Positions 37,263-46,521 of a stretch of 64,000 nt of DNA are shown piece by piece. This stretch comes from Edaphobacter lichenicola (GTDB taxonomy: Bacteria; Acidobacteriota; Terriglobia; Terriglobales; Acidobacteriaceae): NCBI RefSeq assembly GCF_014201315.1, contig NZ_JACHDY010000004.1, positions 1 through 64,000 of the forward strand, written 5' to 3'. The notes under the pieces are model-generated. The model was not told the origin of the DNA, did no database searches, and saw only the letters and a program-made list of their open reading frames with translations. The position numbers and the translations under genes were made by a program. Every line of letters begins with the position of its first letter. Position 1 is the first letter of the stretch.

Positions 37263-37466
37263 TTGGCATGGAACGCCTGTTATCGGGGATCGCCAAGAAC
37301 CGCCGCGCGCTAGTGCTACATCTGTCGCCCCGGCTTTTCAGGGGAGCCCATCGCCGGCGGGGAGCCAGCAACGCAAACGCATTCTAAGTATAGCAATCCC
37401 GAGCCATACCGCCAACTCACCCGTATCGCGCTATCCTTTCTCATCATTCGAACTTCAAGGACGCCC

Positions 37467-39131
37467 ATGCTCCATCGTCTCCAAACCATCACGCCTGCAT
37501 CATTTCTTCTTTGTTTCGTCACCGCTGCTCACGCGCAAATCGCAGCACCACGGGCCGCATCGGTCATTGCGAAGGGAACCGCCGCGACTCCCACGCCACG
37601 CGAACAGCGGGCTATCAAGGCCTTCAACACCGCCAGGCCAAGCCCTCTCCAACTGAATGCCTTCCTCACCCGCATGCCCAAGGGCGCGGACCTGCACATG
37701 CACCTCTCGGGAGCGGTCTACGCCGAGACCTTTATTAAGGATGGAGCTGCCGATCTTCTCTGCGTCGACCCCACCACCCACAGCTTCATCAAGCCGTCCG
37801 CTACCACCCGCAGCATCCCGCCGCAGCCCGTCTGTGGCGAGGGCAATGTCCGTGCCGAGGACGCCTTCAAAGACCAGAAACTCTACGACGCTCTCGTCGA
37901 TTCCTTCTCCATGCGCGCCTTCGTGCCCAGCGCGGGCGTCAGCGGGCACGATCAGTTCTTCTCCACCTTCGACCGCTTCCGAAGTCTCAATAAATCCCAC
38001 ACCGGAGAATGGCTCGACGAAGTCGCCACCCGCGCTGCCGCCCAGAACGAGCAATACCTGGAGGTCATGGAGACACCCATCTTCACCGACCTCTCGAAGA
38101 TCGTCTCGAACATTGATTGGCCCTCCACCCCTGCCGATCCCGCGCAAAACCGCACTGGCGACGCCACCGGCACAAGCCGCGAAGACCTCAGCCATCTCCG
38201 CGACACCCTCCTCAACGCGGGCCTCCGCGACGAAGTCGCCGTTGATCGCAAAGAGCTTGATGACGCCCTCGACGCTCGTGACCGCATCGAAAACTGCGGC
38301 CAACCCAGCGCCCGATCGGCCTGTTCCGTCAAGGTTCGCTTTCTCTACCAAGTCCTCCGCGCCTTCCCACCACAGCACGTCTTCGCGCAGACCCTGCTGG
38401 CCTTTGAGGTCGCCTCGGTGGACCCGCGCGTCGTCGGACTCAACTTCGTCCAGCCCGAAGATGTCTACCTGTCCATGTCCGAATATCACCGCCAGATGTT
38501 GATGCTCGACTACCTTCACAGCGTCTACCCCAAGGTCCACATTGCCCTCCACGCCGGCGAGATTGCCCCTGGCCTCGTCCCACCCGACGGTCTTCGCTTT
38601 CATATTCGCGAAGCTGTCGACCTTGGCCACGCCGAACGCATCGGCCACGGTGTCGACGTCATGTACGAGAACGAGCCTCAAGCATTGCTGAAAGAATTAG
38701 CCGACCGTCACATCATGGTTGAGATCAACCTCACCTCGAACGACGTCATCCTCGGAGTCACCACGCCCTGGCATCCCCTTCCGTCCTATCGCGCCGCCGG
38801 CGTTCCCATCGCCCTCTCCACCGACGACGAGGGTGTCTCCCGCATCGATCTCACCAACGAGTACACGCGCGCCGCCATGGAGTTCAACCTCTCCTACCTC
38901 GACCTCAAGCAATCCGCCCGCACCAGCCTCGAGCACGACTTCCTTCCCGGCCCCAGCCTCTGGCAGCAGCCCGACGTCTTCAGCAAAACCGTCGCAGCCT
39001 GTGCCGGACAGCCTTTAGGAGGCGCAAATCCAACCCCAAACTGCCTGAGCTTTCTTCAGTCCAGCGAAAAAGCGGCTGAACAGTGGGAGCTCGAACACCG
39101 CTACGATCTCTTCGAGTCCAATCTACCTTGA
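37467..39131 (+). CDS. Secreted adenosine deaminase-like metal-dependent hydrolase
   Basis: A 554-residue protein with a signal peptide (SFLLCFVTAAHAQ). The adenosine/AMP deaminase barrel is recognised by DLHMHLSGA (metal ligands HxH), HIALHAGE (His and catalytic Glu), ERIGHGVDVMY and IALSTDDEG (metal-binding Asp pair). The closest architecture in known families is the ADGF-type extracellular deaminase, longer than the roughly 340-residue cytoplasmic enzyme, with extra segments between about 130 and 290. Probable reaction: deamination of adenosine or a related nucleoside in the periplasm. ATG at 37467 follows AAGGA. From this gene rightwards codons end mostly in C, unlike the genes left of tRNA-Phe. 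Confidence 0.88.
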   Translation: MLHRLQTITPASFLLCFVTAAHAQIAAPRAASVIAKGTAATPTPREQRAIKAFNTARPSPLQLNAFLTRMPKGADLHMHLSGAVYAETFIKDGAADLLCVDPTTHSFIKPSATTRSIPPQPVCGEGNVRAEDAFKDQKLYDALVDSFSMRAFVPSAGVSGHDQFFSTFDRFRSLNKSHTGEWLDEVATRAAAQNEQYLEVMETPIFTDLSKIVSNIDWPSTPADPAQNRTGDATGTSREDLSHLRDTLLNAGLRDEVAVDRKELDDALDARDRIENCGQPSARSACSVKVRFLYQVLRAFPPQHVFAQTLLAFEVASVDPRVVGLNFVQPEDVYLSMSEYHRQMLMLDYLHSVYPKVHIALHAGEIAPGLVPPDGLRFHIREAVDLGHAERIGHGVDVMYENEPQALLKELADRHIMVEINLTSNDVILGVTTPWHPLPSYRAAGVPIALSTDDEGVSRIDLTNEYTRAAMEFNLSYLDLKQSARTSLEHDFLPGPSLWQQPDVFSKTVAACAGQPLGGANPTPNCLSFLQSSEKAAEQWELEHRYDLFESNLP

Positions 39132-39245
39132 GAGATCACAAGAGACAGTGTGATGTTCGACGGATCACAGCAACAGTTGAGTGTGTCGATCCCAATTTCT
39201 CCGTATCTTCAGAGGCCGAGCTAAACTCAATCCCAGAGCCAATCC

Positions 39246-39548
39246 ATGAAAAAAATCATTGGTGCCATCCTCCAATTCCTCCTGTTCCTCTTCGCCTTCA
39301 CCATTGGCAGCTTCGCCCATCCGTTTAATTTGCATTGGGGCCTCACAGTAACCACGCCCACCACTACACGCTACTTTGTCGTAGATGGCCTGATCCTCAT
39401 TACAGTCCTCTTCGCGCTCATCCTTCTTATTGAGGCTCTTACCAAACACCTTCGCCCGCTCGCCCTCTGGACGACCGTCGCCTTCGTCCTCGCCACAATC
39501 GTTGGCTTCGTCATCAAGCTTGGTTTTGTCACCCACGAGATCTACTAG
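39246..39548 (+). CDS. Small three-helix membrane protein, function unknown
   Basis: A 100-residue hydrophobic protein with three membrane segments at about 5-25, 48-65 and 73-93. I do not recognise a family. The next gene starts two bases after its stop, so both are probably on one transcript. The ribosome-binding site is weak. Confidence 0.65.
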   Translation: MKKIIGAILQFLLFLFAFTIGSFAHPFNLHWGLTVTTPTTTRYFVVDGLILITVLFALILLIEALTKHLRPLALWTTVAFVLATIVGFVIKLGFVTHEIY

Positions 39549-39550
39549 CC

Positions 39551-40924
39551 ATGCCAGCCGATGACTTCCTGAAACTCCTCGACGCCGCCCAACAGCACCT
39601 TGACGAAGGCTTTGCCCACCTCCCCGCAAACCCCGCGCCCCCGCTGGACGAATCAGCCTCTGCGATCCTCCATCAGGTAGCCGGCCGCCTGCAGGACAAC
39701 TACCCCTACGCCCATCCCCTCTACGCCGGCCAGATGCTGAAGCCGCCCCACCCCATCGCTCGCGCCGCCTATGCGCTGGCCATGTCGGTCAACCCCAACA
39801 ACCACGCCCTCGACGGCGGCCGCGCCAGCTCCGCCATGGAGATCGAAGCCGTTGCCGCTCTCGCAAAGATGTTTCACTGGCCCCAGCATCTCGGTCACCT
39901 CTCCAGCGGCGGCACCTTCGCCAACCTCGAAGCCCTCTGGGTCGCCGGCCAACTCGCGCCAGGCAAGGCAATAGCAGCCTCCGACCAGGCGCACTACACG
40001 CACAGCCGCATCTCAAGCGTCCTCGGCCTGCCCTTCCTCACCACCCCCTCCGACGAGCGCGGCCGCATGGACCTCCACGCACTCGAGCGTCTCCTCGAAA
40101 CCCAAAACATAGGCACCGTCGTCGTCACGCTAGGCACCACCGCCATCGGCTCGGTCGATCCACTCGACCAAGTTCTCGCCCTGCAGAAAAAATTCAACTT
40201 CCGCATCCACGTCGATGCAGCCTACGGCGGGTACTTCACCCTCGCCTCCAATCTCTCCCCCGAGACCCGCGCCGCCTTCGACGCCATCCCCCACGCCGAC
40301 TCCATCGTCATCGATCCCCACAAGCACGGCCTCCAACCCTACGGCTGCGGCTCCATCCTCTTCCGCGACCCAGCCGTCGGCCGCTTCTACAAGCACGACT
40401 CCCCCTACACCTACTTCTCCTCCAAAGACCTCCACCTCGGCGAGATCTCACTCGAGTGCTCCCGCGCCGGCGCCTCAGCCGTAGCTCTTTGGGCCACCCA
40501 GCAGCTCCTCCCCTACACTCCCGGCGGCGCCTTCGCCCAGGGACTCGAAGCCAGTCACACCGCAGCCCTCGAACTCCACCGCCGCCTCACCGAATCCACC
40601 CACTTCCACACCCCGTCCAGCCCGCCGCAGCTTGATATCGTCTTCTGGGCCGTCAACGCCCCCACCCCGGAGGCCTCCTCGGCGCTCGCGCAGTCGATCT
40701 TCGACGAAGCCGCCAAAAACGATCTCCACCTCGCCCTCGCCAAACTTCCAGTGCGTTTTTTTCCACATAATACCTGGCAAGATACCCCCCCAAATGATAC
40801 GGAAGACAAAGTCATCTGCCTCCGATCCGTCCTCATGAAACCGGAGCATCTCCTTTGGTTAGACCACTTATGGAAACGCCTTCAGGCCGCAGCCGTCCAT
40901 CAAGTACCGTCAATACCCCGATAG
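39551..40924 (+). CDS. PLP-dependent group II decarboxylase-like protein
   Basis: A 457-residue fold-type I PLP enzyme of the glutamate/DOPA/diaminobutyrate decarboxylase family. Seen: LSSGGTFANLEAL (phosphate-binding Gly/Thr), SDQAHYTHSR (ring-stacking His), HVDAAYGGYF (Asp bound to the pyridine nitrogen) and DSIVIDPHKHGLQPYGCG with the Schiff-base Lys. Substrate is not evident; aromatic amino acids, glutamate or cysteine-sulfinate-like substrates are possible. It follows the small membrane gene at two bases. Confidence 0.88.
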   Translation: MPADDFLKLLDAAQQHLDEGFAHLPANPAPPLDESASAILHQVAGRLQDNYPYAHPLYAGQMLKPPHPIARAAYALAMSVNPNNHALDGGRASSAMEIEAVAALAKMFHWPQHLGHLSSGGTFANLEALWVAGQLAPGKAIAASDQAHYTHSRISSVLGLPFLTTPSDERGRMDLHALERLLETQNIGTVVVTLGTTAIGSVDPLDQVLALQKKFNFRIHVDAAYGGYFTLASNLSPETRAAFDAIPHADSIVIDPHKHGLQPYGCGSILFRDPAVGRFYKHDSPYTYFSSKDLHLGEISLECSRAGASAVALWATQQLLPYTPGGAFAQGLEASHTAALELHRRLTESTHFHTPSSPPQLDIVFWAVNAPTPEASSALAQSIFDEAAKNDLHLALAKLPVRFFPHNTWQDTPPNDTEDKVICLRSVLMKPEHLLWLDHLWKRLQAAAVHQVPSIPR

Positions 40925-41116
40925 CATGAGAAAACATAACCAGAGTTCCATCTTTTGGAGGGGGAGCGTTTGGTAGAATCAGCCATAATTTGAAGCACCA
41001 ACGATCTCTTTCGGATCTCCAGCGCATCTCATCCACCGATAGAGAGTTATGACGGCGCAACCTTGGGCCATCGTCGCGTCGAGATACAAACCGGATGAAA
41101 AAGGATCAACCACCGC

Positions 41117-42913
41117 ATGACTCTTCCCTCCGCCAACATCCCTGCTTCGACACCTGATCTCTCCACCCGCACCATCGCCTACTTCTCCATGGAGATAGCT
41201 CTCTCTCCGGCCCTGCCCACCTACTCCGGTGGCCTCGGCATGCTCGCCGGCGACACCCTCCGCTCCGCAGCCGACACCGCCGCCCCCATGGTCGCCATCT
41301 CGCTCGTCCATCGCCGCGGATACTTCCGCCAGAAGCTCTCCGATATCGGCCAGCAGACCGAAGCCGACGTCCCCTGGTCCCCCGAGACCACTCTCCCCAG
41401 CGCCAACCAGATCATCGCCCTCACCATGCAGGGCCGTCAGGTTCTGGTCCGTGCCTGGCGCTTCGATGTCGTCGGCGTCACCGGCCACATCATCCCTGTC
41501 TTCCTCCTCGACACCGACGTCGAAGGCAACGACCCCTGGGACCGCCGCCTTACCGACCACCTCTACGGCGGCGACACCTACTACCGTCTCTGTCAGGAGA
41601 CCGTTCTCGGACTCGCCGGTGTCTCCTTACTCGACGCTCTCGCCTGTAAACCGAAGGTCTATCACATGAACGAGGGCCACGCCGCCCTCCTCGCCATCGG
41701 CCTCCTCGAAGACCACCTCGCCGGCACCCCCCTCAAAGACGCGACCGAAGCCGACATCGAGTTCGTCCGTCAGCAGTGCGTCTTCACCACCCACACCCCG
41801 GTCCCCGCAGGCCACGATCAGTTCGGTGTCGACCAGATGTACCAGGTTCTCGGCAACGACCGCGCCGCCGCCATCGATCAGTTCGGCTGTCTCCACAACG
41901 GCCTCATGAATATGACCTACATCGCCCTGCGCTTCTCGCGCTTCGTCAACGGCGTCGCCATGCAGCACGGCAAGGTCTCCCAGCAGATGTTCCCCGGCTA
42001 CAAGGTCTACTCCATCACCAACGGCGTTCACGCCGCCACCTGGCTGTCCCCCCAGTTTCAGGAGCTTCTCGACGAAGAGATTCCTCACTGGCGCACCGAC
42101 AACCACTACCTCCGCTCGGTCTACGGCATCGACCCGGCCCGCATCGCCGCCGCTCACAACAAAGGCAAGCTGCGTCTCTTCAGCGCCATCGCCAAACGCA
42201 CCGGCCATCACTTCAACCCCAACGTCCTCACCCTCGGCTTCGCCCGCCGCGTCGCCACCTACAAGCGCGCCAGCCTGCTTCTGCACGATCCCAAACGCCT
42301 CGTCGAGATCGCAGAAAAGATCGGCGGCCTCCAGATCCTCTACGCCGGCAAGGCCCATCCCGCCGACGTCGCCGGTAAAGGCCTCATCCGCGACGTATTC
42401 GCCTCTGCCGCCAAGCTCAACTCCTCGGCCCTCAAGATCTACTACATCGAAAACTACGACTGGGAGCTGGGCGCTCTCCTTACTCAGGGCGTAGACGTCT
42501 GGGTCAACACGCCCCGCCGCCCCTACGAGGCCTCAGGCACCTCCGGTATGAAGGCTGCCCTCAACGGCGTCCCCTCGCTCTCCATCCTCGACGGCTGGTG
42601 GATCGAAGGCTGTGCCGAGAACACCACCGGCTGGGCTATCGAAGACGGCGAAGACGAAGCTGCCGAAGCAACCAGCCTCTACGAAAAGCTCGAAGAGTCG
42701 ATCGCTCCCATGTACGCCAATCCTCACGCGTGGGCACATATGCAGCAGCACTGTATCGCCATCAACGGCAGCTTCTTCAACACCCACCGTATGTTGGCGC
42801 AGTACTTCGAAAACTCCTACTTCCCACCCACACCGATATCCCCAACCCAGACCAGCTACCTAGAGCACCGTCGCTCCACCGACGCGGTAGTAGCCGAACC
42901 CGCCTTGGTCTAG
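41117..42913 (+). CDS. glgP: Alpha-glucan (glycogen) phosphorylase, short GT35 form
   Basis: A 598-residue PLP-dependent enzyme releasing glucose 1-phosphate from storage glucan. Motifs: AYFSMEIAL and PTYSGGLGMLAGD at the N-terminus, HMNEGHAALL, THTPVPAGHDQF, SITNGVHAATW, GFARRVATYKRA, VNTPRRPYEASGTSGMKAAL (PLP-lysine and phosphate contacts) and SILDGWWIEG. It is shorter than the classic 800-residue enzyme and matches the archaeal/bacterial short form, without the N-terminal DUF3417 region. No other glycogen genes flank it; the secreted pullulanase at 14-18 kb handles related glucans outside the cell. Confidence 0.94.
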   Translation: MTLPSANIPASTPDLSTRTIAYFSMEIALSPALPTYSGGLGMLAGDTLRSAADTAAPMVAISLVHRRGYFRQKLSDIGQQTEADVPWSPETTLPSANQIIALTMQGRQVLVRAWRFDVVGVTGHIIPVFLLDTDVEGNDPWDRRLTDHLYGGDTYYRLCQETVLGLAGVSLLDALACKPKVYHMNEGHAALLAIGLLEDHLAGTPLKDATEADIEFVRQQCVFTTHTPVPAGHDQFGVDQMYQVLGNDRAAAIDQFGCLHNGLMNMTYIALRFSRFVNGVAMQHGKVSQQMFPGYKVYSITNGVHAATWLSPQFQELLDEEIPHWRTDNHYLRSVYGIDPARIAAAHNKGKLRLFSAIAKRTGHHFNPNVLTLGFARRVATYKRASLLLHDPKRLVEIAEKIGGLQILYAGKAHPADVAGKGLIRDVFASAAKLNSSALKIYYIENYDWELGALLTQGVDVWVNTPRRPYEASGTSGMKAALNGVPSLSILDGWWIEGCAENTTGWAIEDGEDEAAEATSLYEKLEESIAPMYANPHAWAHMQQHCIAINGSFFNTHRMLAQYFENSYFPPTPISPTQTSYLEHRRSTDAVVAEPALV

Positions 42914-43007
42914 GGCGCCGAAGGCGCGTCAGCATCGATGGCAGATCGCGCCGTGCAGAAGCACGCCGTTGCCTGTCTTGAGCTTTTCAAGCAGTTAACT
43001 CAAACCG

Positions 43008-46000
43008 CTAATCCCCAGCCACAACCTCTGCCACCCGCCTCCGCCCAGCCCGTCGTCCCCGCAACGCCCGGGAGAACCTGCCCCTCACTCGATCAAAGAA
43101 CAGATAAACCACCGGCGTAGTAAACAGCGTAAGCGCCTGCGACACAATCAGCCCACCCACAATCGTGATCCCCAGCGGCCGCCGCATCTCGCTGCCCGTC
43201 CCGCGACCCAGCGCCAACGGCAGCCCACCCAACAGAGCTGCCATCGTCGTCATCATGATCGGCCGAAACCGCAGCATACAAGCCTCGAAGATCGCCTCCT
43301 GCGGCGTCTTCCCATGCTGCCTCTCCGCCACCAGCGCAAAGTCGATCATCATAATCGCGTTCTTCTTCACAATCCCGATCAGCAGAATGATCCCGATCAT
43401 CGCGATCACGCTAAGATCCACCTTGAACAGCAGCAGCGCCACAATCGCGCCCACCCCAGCCGAAGGCAGCGTAGACAGAATCGTCAGCGGATGAATGAAG
43501 CTCTCATACAGAATCCCCAACACAAGATAGACCGCGACCAGCGCCAGCAGAATCAACCAGGGCTCGCTCTTCAATGAATCTTTGAATGCCTGCGCCGACC
43601 CGGCAAACCCGCCATGAATCACCGAGGGCATTCCGATATCAACGCGAGCCTGCTGAATCGCCTGCGTCGCCTGACTCAGCGAAGCCCCCGGCGCCAGATT
43701 AAACGACAACGTAGTAGCCGGCGACTGCCCCTGGTGATTCACCGCCAGCGGAATCCTCTGCGCCTCAAAGTGCGTCACCGCCGACAGCGGCACCATCGCC
43801 CCCGTCGTGCTCTTCACGTAGATACTCTTCAGCGCATCCGGATCTTCCTGGAACTGCGGTGCAACCTCCATCACCACGTGATACTGATTCAGCGGCATGT
43901 AAGTCGTCGAAACCTGCGTCTGTGCAAACGCATCCGACAGCGTCGAATCGATCGTCAGCGGCGACACCCCCAACCGGCTGGCAGTCGCGCGATCGATCAC
44001 CAGCTGTCCCCTCAGCCCCAGCTGCTGCTGGTCCGTGGCGACGTCTTTGATCTGCGGCAGTTGATCCATCGCATCCTTCAGCTTCGGACCCCACTCGTTC
44101 AACTCCTTCAGATTGTCTCCGGTCAGCGTGTACTGATACTCCGTCGCCGTATTCCGCCCGCCAATCCGCAGATCCTGAAACGCCTGCAAATACATAATCA
44201 CGCCGGGCAAGTTGCTGACCTTAGGCCGCAACCTGTTCACGATCACCTGCGCCGTGTCTCCCGTCTTCTTGCGCTCCGCATCCGGCTTCAGAGACATGAA
44301 CATGAAGCCGCCGTTCGAATTTCCTCGCCCACCCGCAAACGCCGTAACATCCTCAACGCCTGGGTCCTGCCCCGCAATCGCCGCCAGCGCCAGCACATTC
44401 TTCTTCATCTGCGCGAACGATACATCCTGCTGCCCCTGCACCTGCCCGCCGATACGACCCGCATCCTGCTCCGGAAAGAATCCCTTCGGCACCAGGATGT
44501 ACAGATAAACATTCAGCACAAACGTCAGCACCGTAATCACCAGCACCAGCCTCTGATGCTTCAACACCCAGCGCAGTCCCAACTCATACTCCGCTGCCAG
44601 CCACCCTAGAGCCCGCTCGCCCGAACGGTAGAACCATCCATGCTCCCGCCTGCCATGCGGCTCCAGATACTTCGCGCTCAACATCGGCGTCGTTGTCAGC
44701 GACACCACCAGCGACACCATAATCGCCACAGACAGCGTCACCGCAAACTCGCGAAACAGCCGCCCCACAATCCCGCCCATCAGCAGAATCGGAATGAACA
44801 CCGCAATCAGCGACGTGCTCATCGACACCACCGTAAATCCAATCTCCTTAGACCCCAACATCGCAGCCTGGTACGGCGACATCCCAGCTTCAAGATGCCG
44901 GCTGATATTCTCGATCACCACAATCGCATCATCGACCACAAACCCGGTCGAGATCGTCAGCGCCATCAGCGAAAGATTATCCAGCGTATATCCCAACAGG
45001 TACATCACGGCGAAGGTCCCCAGCAGACTCAAAGGCACCGCGACCGTCGGAATCAAAGTCGACCGCACCTCCCGCAGGAACAGAAACACCACCAGGATCA
45101 CCAGCAGAATCGAGATCACCAGCGTTCGCGTTACATCCTTCACCGAAGCACGAATCGTCGTCGTCCGGTCGAGCGCCACATGCACGGAGATCGCCGGTGG
45201 AATCGACGCCTCCAGCAGTGGCAGCATCTTCTTCACGTTATCCACGGTCTCGATCACGTTCGCCGTCGAGGTCTTGAACACGATCACAAGAATCGCAGGC
45301 TTACCGTTGAACACACCGGTAGCATGAACGTCCTCAACGCTATTGACGACACTCGCTACATCCTGAATCCGCACCACACCATGCGCAGTCCCGGGTCCAG
45401 CACCCATCCCGGTACTCGCAACGACAGGCGCAGCGACAACCGCGGTCGAGCCGGTCGCCACGGTCGCATTCGCAGCAGTTCCGCCGCCAGTCGAACCCGC
45501 ACCCCCACTCACCGCCTGCGGATTACTCGTCAATGCGCTCGCCACCGAAGCGGGCAACCCCGTGCTCGCAGGCGCCGAACTCACCGGCCCGCGATCCGTC
45601 GCCACAATCAGCGGAGCATACGCCGCCGCACCAAACAACTGATCCGTAGCACTGACACTCCACCGGCGCGTGTCATCCTGCAGATATCCCTTCGGCTGAT
45701 TCACATTCACTGTGCCGATCGCCGCCCGCAGCGCCTCCAGCCCTACGCCGTAGTGCGCAAGCTGCATCGGGTTCGCTTCAATCCGCACCGAAGGCTTCGC
45801 GCTCCCTCCGCAGAAGGTCTGCCCCACACCCGGTATCTGCGCGATCTTCTGCGCCAGAATGCTGTCGCACGCGTCGTACAACTGCGGCACATTCATCGTG
45901 TCAGACGTCAGCGCGATAATCATGATCGGCGAGTCCGCCGGATTCACCTTGTAGTACCCAGGATTACTCGGCAGATTCGCAGGCAGCTGACTCCGCGCCG

Positions 46001-46340
46001 CATTGATCGCCGCCTGCACATCCCGCGCCGCCCCATTCACATCGCGCGTCAGATCGAACTGCAGCGTAATCCCCACCGTCCCCGTAGAAGAATACGAGGT
46101 CATCTCGTTGACGCCGGCAATCTTCGAGAACTGCCGCTCCAGCGGCGTCGCAACCGACGAGGCCATCGTCTCCGGATCGGCCCCCGGCAAACTCGCGCCC
46201 ACCGAGATCACAGGAAACTCCACCTGCGGCAGACTAGCCACCGGCAGCAGCGTATAGGCCACCGCACCCGCCAGAATCACCGCCAGCGACAACAGAAACG
46301 TCGCTACCGGCCGCCGAATAAATGGTGCTGAAAAATGCAT
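43008..46340 (-). CDS. RND efflux pump subunit (MdtC/AcrB-like) with a low-complexity insertion
   Basis: A 1,110-residue RND transporter, third gene of an MdtABC-like set (adaptor 49677, pump 46522, this pump). Family features: start FIRRPVATFLLSLAVILAG, LPVASLPQVEFPVISV, the proton-path helix [19 protein letters not shown] and the C-terminal [20 protein letters not shown]. Between IVATDRGP and VVRIQDVASVV, at roughly residues 250-318 (about 45385-45590), lies an Ala/Gly/Ser/Thr/Val-rich stretch without counterpart of that size in the sister pump. This position corresponds to the funnel/docking part of the first periplasmic domain. MdtB and MdtC work as a heterotrimer in known systems; no outer-membrane factor is encoded nearby. 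Confidence 0.93.
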   Translation of the reverse strand: MHFSAPFIRRPVATFLLSLAVILAGAVAYTLLPVASLPQVEFPVISVGASLPGADPETMASSVATPLERQFSKIAGVNEMTSYSSTGTVGITLQFDLTRDVNGAARDVQAAINAARSQLPANLPSNPGYYKVNPADSPIMIIALTSDTMNVPQLYDACDSILAQKIAQIPGVGQTFCGGSAKPSVRIEANPMQLAHYGVGLEALRAAIGTVNVNQPKGYLQDDTRRWSVSATDQLFGAAAYAPLIVATDRGPVSSAPASTGLPASVASALTSNPQAVSGGAGSTGGGTAANATVATGSTAVVAAPVVASTGMGAGPGTAHGVVRIQDVASVVNSVEDVHATGVFNGKPAILVIVFKTSTANVIETVDNVKKMLPLLEASIPPAISVHVALDRTTTIRASVKDVTRTLVISILLVILVVFLFLREVRSTLIPTVAVPLSLLGTFAVMYLLGYTLDNLSLMALTISTGFVVDDAIVVIENISRHLEAGMSPYQAAMLGSKEIGFTVVSMSTSLIAVFIPILLMGGIVGRLFREFAVTLSVAIMVSLVVSLTTTPMLSAKYLEPHGRREHGWFYRSGERALGWLAAEYELGLRWVLKHQRLVLVITVLTFVLNVYLYILVPKGFFPEQDAGRIGGQVQGQQDVSFAQMKKNVLALAAIAGQDPGVEDVTAFAGGRGNSNGGFMFMSLKPDAERKKTGDTAQVIVNRLRPKVSNLPGVIMYLQAFQDLRIGGRNTATEYQYTLTGDNLKELNEWGPKLKDAMDQLPQIKDVATDQQQLGLRGQLVIDRATASRLGVSPLTIDSTLSDAFAQTQVSTTYMPLNQYHVVMEVAPQFQEDPDALKSIYVKSTTGAMVPLSAVTHFEAQRIPLAVNHQGQSPATTLSFNLAPGASLSQATQAIQQARVDIGMPSVIHGGFAGSAQAFKDSLKSEPWLILLALVAVYLVLGILYESFIHPLTILSTLPSAGVGAIVALLLFKVDLSVIAMIGIILLIGIVKKNAIMMIDFALVAERQHGKTPQEAIFEACMLRFRPIMMTTMAALLGGLPLALGRGTGSEMRRPLGITIVGGLIVSQALTLFTTPVVYLFFDRVRGRFSRALRGRRAGRRRVAEVVAGD

Positions 46341-46418
46341 AATCCCCTAATCCATCCATTGCGTTGTTTCTAACTGTTGCTTCTAGCCGTTGTTCTAGTC
46401 TTTGCTTCTAGGTACGCC

Positions 46419-46471
46419 AAGGCTTTAGCCTTAGCTCTCTATCTCGTCAGCAAGGAGGGGCTTTAGCCCCT
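46419..46471. repeat. Two short palindromes between the RND genes
   Basis: AAGGCT-TT-AGCCTT (46419-46432) and AGGGGCT-TT-AGCCCCT (46456-46471) sit 23 bases apart in the 181-base gap. They have the same CTTTAG centre, suggesting related dispersed palindromic elements rather than terminators, since no T-run follows. Confidence 0.5.
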
Positions 46472-46521
46472 GGGGTATGCCTTCCTGTCCCAGACAAAAA
46501 TGTTGAATCAGCCGAAGACAT

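Noticed and set aside
37500-38681. Minus-strand frame of about 390 codons opposite the adenosine deaminase gene
   Set aside because: Val/Gly/Asp-rich antisense shadow caused by C-ending codons of the real gene.
44640-46331. Plus-strand frame of about 560 codons rich in Arg/His
   Set aside because: Composition (His/Arg/Gln runs) is typical of the antisense of a GC-rich RND gene; the minus-strand gene is certain.
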